The notes beneath the pieces are model-generated. The model was given only the letters and a program-made list of their open reading frames with translations. It was not told the origin of the DNA and searched no databases. Of a stretch of 64,000 bases of DNA, positions 58,731 to 64,000 are shown piece by piece. This DNA is from Hysterangium stoloniferum (taxonomy: Eukaryota; Basidiomycota; Agaricomycetes; Hysterangiales; Hysterangiaceae), in contig WHVD01000083.1 of the NCBI GenBank assembly GCA_015178975.1, positions 186,001 to 250,000 on the forward strand, written 5' to 3'. Numbering within the stretch: position 1 is the stretch's first letter; each line of letters opens with the position of its first letter. The translations under genes and the position numbers were made by a program.

Positions 58731-59746
58731 TTATGCTTCGTTCGCTATTTTCTCTCGCCTGTCTAGTAAAAATTGGTCAAGCCAGGAAGGACTGTGAAAG
58801 ATGAAAAGGAATACCTCGCTCCCTGTCGGTCTAACCACTTCTCTGTTCACGGCAAGGAGTCGTTCTGCTTCATCCCATACACTAATTGGGCCATCAACAT
58901 GTTGCCAGCTATACCAGTTACAGGCCCTGAAGTCTCGTGGTGGTATAACGACTATCTTCGCAAGATTCTGGTGCGTCATCTTTTCAACCCTCGACTTTAA
59001 CATTAGATGGGCAGGTTTCGAATGTCGTTGCTGATGGATGTGATATGGATATAGACCAACTAAACGGAGGTTGGAGAATGTATCCATCTCATCTAAGAAG
59101 ATCCTAAAATGTTCTTCCTCGATATCTTGCGGGACTGTTGAGAAGACGGCGACTTCCAGGCGCAAAAACCATAATGGGTTGAACGAAGAACACCTGGCTG
59201 GCGTGGAATATCGATCGGGAGCGCACCTTCGTTGAATCTGAAAAAAAAGTGTGTGACTGTTTGACATGTACTCGCAATGAATAGTTCATCATAGCACCAA
59301 GCCTCGAGGATCACATGTGTAATATTGCGGCACAGATAGGCTGGGATCCTATGTAGTGCCCCATAGGACGATCCCCTTGGGACGAATACACTGAGATGTT
59401 TCAAATCTTTCAGAATTCCCAAGAATGCATAATCAGAAATGTTCGGCGGGATGAAATTGGCGTGCTCGATTATTCTATTCCATTCGAGACTTCGTTTGAA
59501 ATAATCGTAATGTGACGTCGTGTGGACACTGACAGACCTAAAGAACACAGGGGGGATCCAGGTTCGGACAACTTTTGAGACAGTCGATAATGCTCTTGCT
59601 GTCGAATAATCCACTGTTGCAAAGTGGAATATCCGCTGAATGAGCTCGATGGGAAGGTTTGATAAAGGACAAGGAGTTGAAAGTTTGGTAACGAAACACT
59701 TTTTCCTTGGTTTTCGAGGTGTTCTAAGGCGAAAGACCAATATCAT
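58731..59746 (-). pseudogene. F-box protein with an apparent frameshift
   Basis: ATG 59746 (MILVFRLRTPRKPRKKC). An F-box follows (CPLSNLPIELIQRIFHFATVD, ARALSTVSKVVRTWIPP), as in the large Agaricomycete families whose members recruit substrates to SCF ubiquitin ligases. The downstream part (LKHLSVFVPRG, ITHVILEAWCYDELF) is in the same frame until about 59215. From there the sensible sequence (FNPLWFLRLEVAVFSTVPQDIEEEHFRIFLDEMD ... WDEAERLLAVNREV) lies in another frame to the stop at 58731. No GT-AG pair explains the switch, and one missing base would. It is either a young pseudogene or a sequencing error. Confidence 0.65.
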
Positions 59747-60338
59747 AAGTGGTGATACCACTCACTTTGGAGTTACCGCCGCATGTCTCTTTCTCACTGT
59801 GAATTTTAATTTCCCCATTTAAGGCGATGTATGACAAGAGAATGAAGGTGTTAACAGGAGCTTTGAAAGTTTAGGGGAAGGCGGCATCAAGTCTAGGAGA
59901 GGTGACAACGTCCTCGCGGAACCTTTGTACGGTATGTTTGCTGTTTATACGATATATTGTTGCTGTCCAACAGAGGAAACGGTCGTTCTGGTTATCCAAT
60001 CCACGCCAGCACTGACTGAACCACAACTTAGACACGTTATTCGTGAGACCTAGTCAGGGTTTGACCCGACTTGTGCTGGGCCGCCTAGGAGAGCATTTAA
60101 ATTCCGCCGTTCTATACCAATGAGTACTCCTCCATTGCCATCTAGCATTGACTTGTTTTAAATTAGGAGGTCGGTAGGTTCGTAGAGACGACCGCTGGCT
60201 CGGCGTGGTATACATTCGCAGGGTGAAGCTCGCAGCCCGAAAGGGCAGGCTTCAAATAGATTTATTCGATGGACTTACTGATGTTCCCATTTTCCTGATG
60301 AAGAGATGCACGTAACTATCACTTGTATTTTTAACTGA

Positions 60339-60436
60339 GAGTATTTGCAACTAATGAAATATTAGCAAACTTGGTTCCTGATATTCATATTAGGAACACC
60401 ATTCAGTTTGCTAATATATATTAGTTGCAAATACTC
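60339..60436. repeat. Foldback (near-perfect inverted repeat)
   Basis: Left arm 60339-60370 and right arm 60406-60436 pair over about 31 bases (outer 17, GAGTATTTGCAACTAAT, perfect; inner 14, ATATTAGCAAAC side, perfect apart from a one-base bulge). Inner GGTTCC/AGGAAC adds a second stem. It lies in the intergenic space between the F-box gene and chitin synthase. It could be a tiny MITE or an RNA hairpin. Confidence 0.75.
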
Positions 60437-60851
60437 CCAATAGAGTATCCGACTTTGATCATGATCACTAATTTCAGAGTGGTTGCCAATATCAATGTAG
60501 GCTTGTATATTTAAGCTCTCAGCCATTGCCCTATATTGTGTAACCAGCCAATTAACATCACGATTTGACAACCACGACAATGTCCAACTCGAGTCAAAAT
60601 CAAAAATTTCATGACAGGATCAGCTGTCAAAGTGGGCAAAGTTCAGCAGGATAAGGCTATTTTAATGGCCCGCTTGTTGTCCAGCACGTGACATTATTTC
60701 AGCTCAGTAACGTTCTGAACTCCCATCTCCCTGGCAGCTGCTAGTACTGGTTATTCCGCTCTTTTCTATTTTCTTTCGTTTGGATATCCCTCCCGTTCCT
60801 TTCCATATCAAAACTATCCGATTTTATATCGATCCTGATACCAATCATACA

Positions 60852-63800
60852 ATGGCTTATCACTTGCCACGGTCCCAGCAACAACCATACCAGCAGCCTC
60901 AGCGACAGCAAACGCAACCATATTCCTCGGCAGAAAGTCCCTATTCTCCCGCAACCTATCAACCTGGCGTGACTGCGAACCAGCAATCATACCAAGAACC
61001 TCACATTCAGCACCATACAGATGACCCGACTTATTCTCTTTCAGACTACTACGCAACCAATTCCAACTGGGACACCAAATCCTATCAGAGTGATTACTCA
61101 CAAGCACATCTCGTTCCACAACATGAGATGAAGGGGATTAATGTACATGGCGCACCGCCAGTACCGGCGATAAATTATCAGTCGTATCCACCTGCCCAGC
61201 AACCGCTTGGTGATTTTGGTCCGCGGCCCGGATTTCATCGAGATGGGTCTGTGGGGTATTCTACCGCGAGGGAGAAGCTGATGCGGAGACGGGTGAGTGG
61301 TATCGAATTTGGTATTCAGTTGTATGCTTACAGCGGTACATAGTCCAAGCGTCAAGTCGAATTACAACAGGGCAACCTCGTGCTCGATGTCCCCGTCCCA
61401 TCACACATAGTCACAGCCCAGAACAAAAGCGAAGAAATGACCACAATGCGATACACAGCAGCCACCTGTGATCCTGACGAGTTCATGCGGCAAAAGTATA
61501 CCCTGAGACCATACCTCTATGGCCGCAAGACAGAGATATTTGTCGTTATGACTATGTACAATGAAGATGAGGTTCTTTTCGTGAAGACTATGAATGCTGT
61601 AATCAAGAACATCGCCCATCTTTGCTCCCGTGGCCGATCCAAAACCTGGGGCGCCGAAGGCTGGAAAAAAGTCGTAGTCTGTGTCGTCAGTGATGGTCGT
61701 AACAAGGTCAACAAACGTACCCTCCAAGTCCTCAACCTCATGGGCTGCTACCAGGAAGGCATCGCCAAAGACTCCATAGGCGGTAAAGACGTCACGGCGC
61801 ACATCTTCGAATATACATCACAGGTGGTCGTTACAGCCAACGGTGAAGTATCGTCGGGCGCTTGCCCAGTGCAGATTATATTTTGCTTGAAGGAGCAGAA
61901 TAAGAAGAAGTTGAATAGTCATAGGTGGTTCTTCAATGCATTTGGGCCATTGATTCAGCCGAATGTTTGTGTGCTTTTGGATGTAGGGACGAAGCCTACA
62001 AGCACGTCCATTTATGAGCTTTGGAAATGTACGTGGTTTTGTTCTTTTGTTGTGTATTGTATTTGCGGTTATTGATGATGCGTTTGCTAGGTTTTGACAA
62101 ACATAAGCATGTCGGCGGAGCATGTGGAGAGTATGTTGTAATACTGCTGTCTCGCCGACCCTATCCTGATAGTGGTTGGTTTATAGGATTTGCGTCGACA
62201 CTGGTCGTGGCTGTTCACTCCTCTTGACAAGTCCCCTTGCCGCCTCACAGAACTTTGAGTACAAGATGTCAAACATCCTCGACAAGCCTTTAGAGGTGCT
62301 TCACATGCTCGTTTTCTAATGATAACTATTTACCACGCCAATATTCACAGAGCGTATTTGGCTACATCAGCGTTCTCCCCGGTGCATTTAGCGCCTATCG
62401 ATACAAGGCACTTCAGAACGGACCTAATGGCAAGGGGCCGCTTGCTAGTTACTTTAAGGGCGAAACGATGCATAGTGGAGGTGCTACCGCCGCTGGGCTA
62501 TTCGGTGGGTTATTTTGAATCTTTTTTTACACTCTTGGGACATTTGATGAACTTGTTCCATCACAGAGCGGAATATGTATCTTGCTGAAGGTAAGCATTA
62601 ACATCTGAACATTTGTTTATTTGAGAAAGATTACTGATACTGTGGTTGTAAGATCGTATCCTATGTTTCGAGATCGTAACCAAGAAGAACGAAGGCTGGG
62701 TGTAAGCTCCAACCTCCTCTTCTACACCCATCCGCCTTAACAACCATACAGTCTCCGCTACGTGAAGAGCGCCAAAGCCTCTACTGACGTCCCCACCACT
62801 GTCGCCGAACTTATAAGCCAGCGTCGTCGTTGGTTAAACGGCTCTCTCTTCGCCGCTGTCCACGCTACCGTATTCTGGTTTAGAATCTGGACATCGGGAC
62901 AAAACTTCTTCCGAAAGATCTTCCTTCAAATCGAATTCATATACAACGCGATTCAGCTGTTTTTCACGTGGACGTCGTTGGCTAATTTTTATTTGGCCTT
63001 TTTCTTCTTGGTTTCGAGTGCGACGCAGGATCCGAAGACGGATGCGTTTAACTTTTTGAGTAAGGGGGCTGGAGGACAGGTTTTTGAGGTCATTCTCAAG
63101 GTGAATTGGTCTTTTTCTTTGCTTTTGTTTTGGTGTGATTATTCTCGTGGGATGGTCGTTGATGCTTAAAATTTCTATATCTAGCTCTACATCGCCCTCC
63201 TCTTCGTCGTCGTCGTCTGCTCGCTTGGTAATCGACCGCAAGGCTCAAAATGGACATACACTCTCGCTATTGTCCTGTTCGGCTTTGTGAATATCATTAC
63301 GCTGTGGTGTGCAGCGTGGACAGTGTACCTTGCTGTGCCGCATACGTTTGCTGGGTGGAAGGATTTTGGAAAGTGAGTGTGTTTATATTTGGTGTGTGTG
63401 TTACTGATCATGATGATGGTACTAGTCTGGTTCAAACAAATGGGACCTTCCGGGAGATTGTGAGTACTTTATGATAGGTTACAATTTCACGTTTGATTCT
63501 GATCGTACACGTATGATGTGTCTAGGTGATTTCATTGGCGGCTACGTATGGCCTATACCTTGTGTCTTCGTTCATGCACATGGAACCGTATGCATTTTGC
63601 GCATGAATCAAGCTGTTGGAATTTAGCTGATAGCGGGTTCTCTAGATGGCACATGTTCACAAGCTTTTTACAGTATATGTTTTTGTTGCCGACTTGTAAG
63701 TTCTGATATAACACTTTAGACACAATAGCCTGATACACCTTTTCAGATGTCAACATCCTAAGTAAATCTATCTATCAATCTTATGTAACTCAAACCGAAC

Positions 63801-64000
63801 CCTAACTTAATCACCACCTTAGTGATGTACGCAATGTGTAATCTCCACGATGTTACTTGGGGGACAAAGGGTGACAACGGCGCCGCAAAAGATCTCGGCG
63901 GTGCCAAAAAAGTGAAAGCCGCAGATGGGAAAGAAGTCCTCGAAGTGGAAATACCAACCGTGCGCGAAGACGTAGATAGTATGTGGGCCGCTAGCCGCGC
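60852..64000 (+). CDS. CHS: Chitin synthase, division 1 type, 3' end beyond the window
   Basis: ATG 60852. Exons include 60852-61292, 61344-62028, 62091-62130, 62187-62295 and more to the edge. The N-terminal 140 residues are Q/P/Y-rich and hydrophilic. Then [20 protein letters not shown] and [16 protein letters not shown] lead into the GT2 catalytic core: [75 protein letters not shown] and QRRRWLNGS, followed by several membrane spans ([48 protein letters not shown]). It polymerises UDP-GlcNAc into chitin at the plasma membrane. All catalytic motifs (D, D, ED, QRRRW) are present. The window ends just after the last membrane segments. Confidence 0.93.

Overview
The window reads as nuclear DNA of a filamentous basidiomycete, most likely an Agaricomycete. 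The real genes have many 45-70 nt GT-AG introns, and the recognisable host genes are fungal: an NTE1 phospholipase, a chitin synthase, a bHLH factor, a DPBB/expansin-like secreted protein and an F-box protein. The repeats are Ty3/gypsy, Ty1/copia, Tc1/mariner and Tad-like LINE elements typical of such genomes.

Layout. 1-6 kb holds two intact genes: a small secreted double-psi beta-barrel protein (+) and a 7-exon FAD-dependent monooxygenase (-). 6-37.5 kb is a nested repeat island. In order it contains: a cluster of short repeats (6.1-7.2 kb); gypsy element A (8.1-14.5 kb, with an LTR-like insert near its 3' end); LTR fragments and a solo LTR (14.5-16.4 kb); gypsy B (16.4-20.9 kb) with a Tc1/mariner element inside its 3' LTR; a 3'-truncated copia element C (21.4-23.7 kb, - strand); and gypsy D (23.7-29.5 kb plus 37.3-37.5 kb), in which gag-RT is replaced by a degenerate tandem repeat. 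Gypsy E (29.55-37.30 kb, - strand) is nested in the 3' LTR of D. Right of the island are a 5'-truncated geranylgeranyl diphosphate synthase pseudogene, a tRNA-like Pol III sequence and a LINE ORF1 relic (37.9-40.3 kb). From 42.8 kb the DNA is host-like again: bHLH factor, a long gene-poor stretch, NTE1, another gene-poor stretch, an F-box gene with a frameshift, a foldback repeat, and a chitin synthase that runs off the right edge.

Two observations stand out. First, element E carries an intact, two-intron gene in antisense orientation between the end of pol and its 3' LTR. It encodes a 292-residue protein with a K/E-rich coiled-coil-like N-terminus and a six-cysteine cluster of Zn2Cys6 type. 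Second, the gag-pol frames of A, C, D and E are broken almost only by TGA codons (23 TGA, 1 TAA counted). Many of these sit where the family has a conserved Arg, as expected from C-to-T change at CGA, while the antisense gene next door keeps its frame. Gypsy B instead decays mainly through indels, so the elements had different inactivation histories.

All functional calls rest on motif recognition by eye. Exon borders come from splice signals and reading-frame continuity, and no database search was possible.
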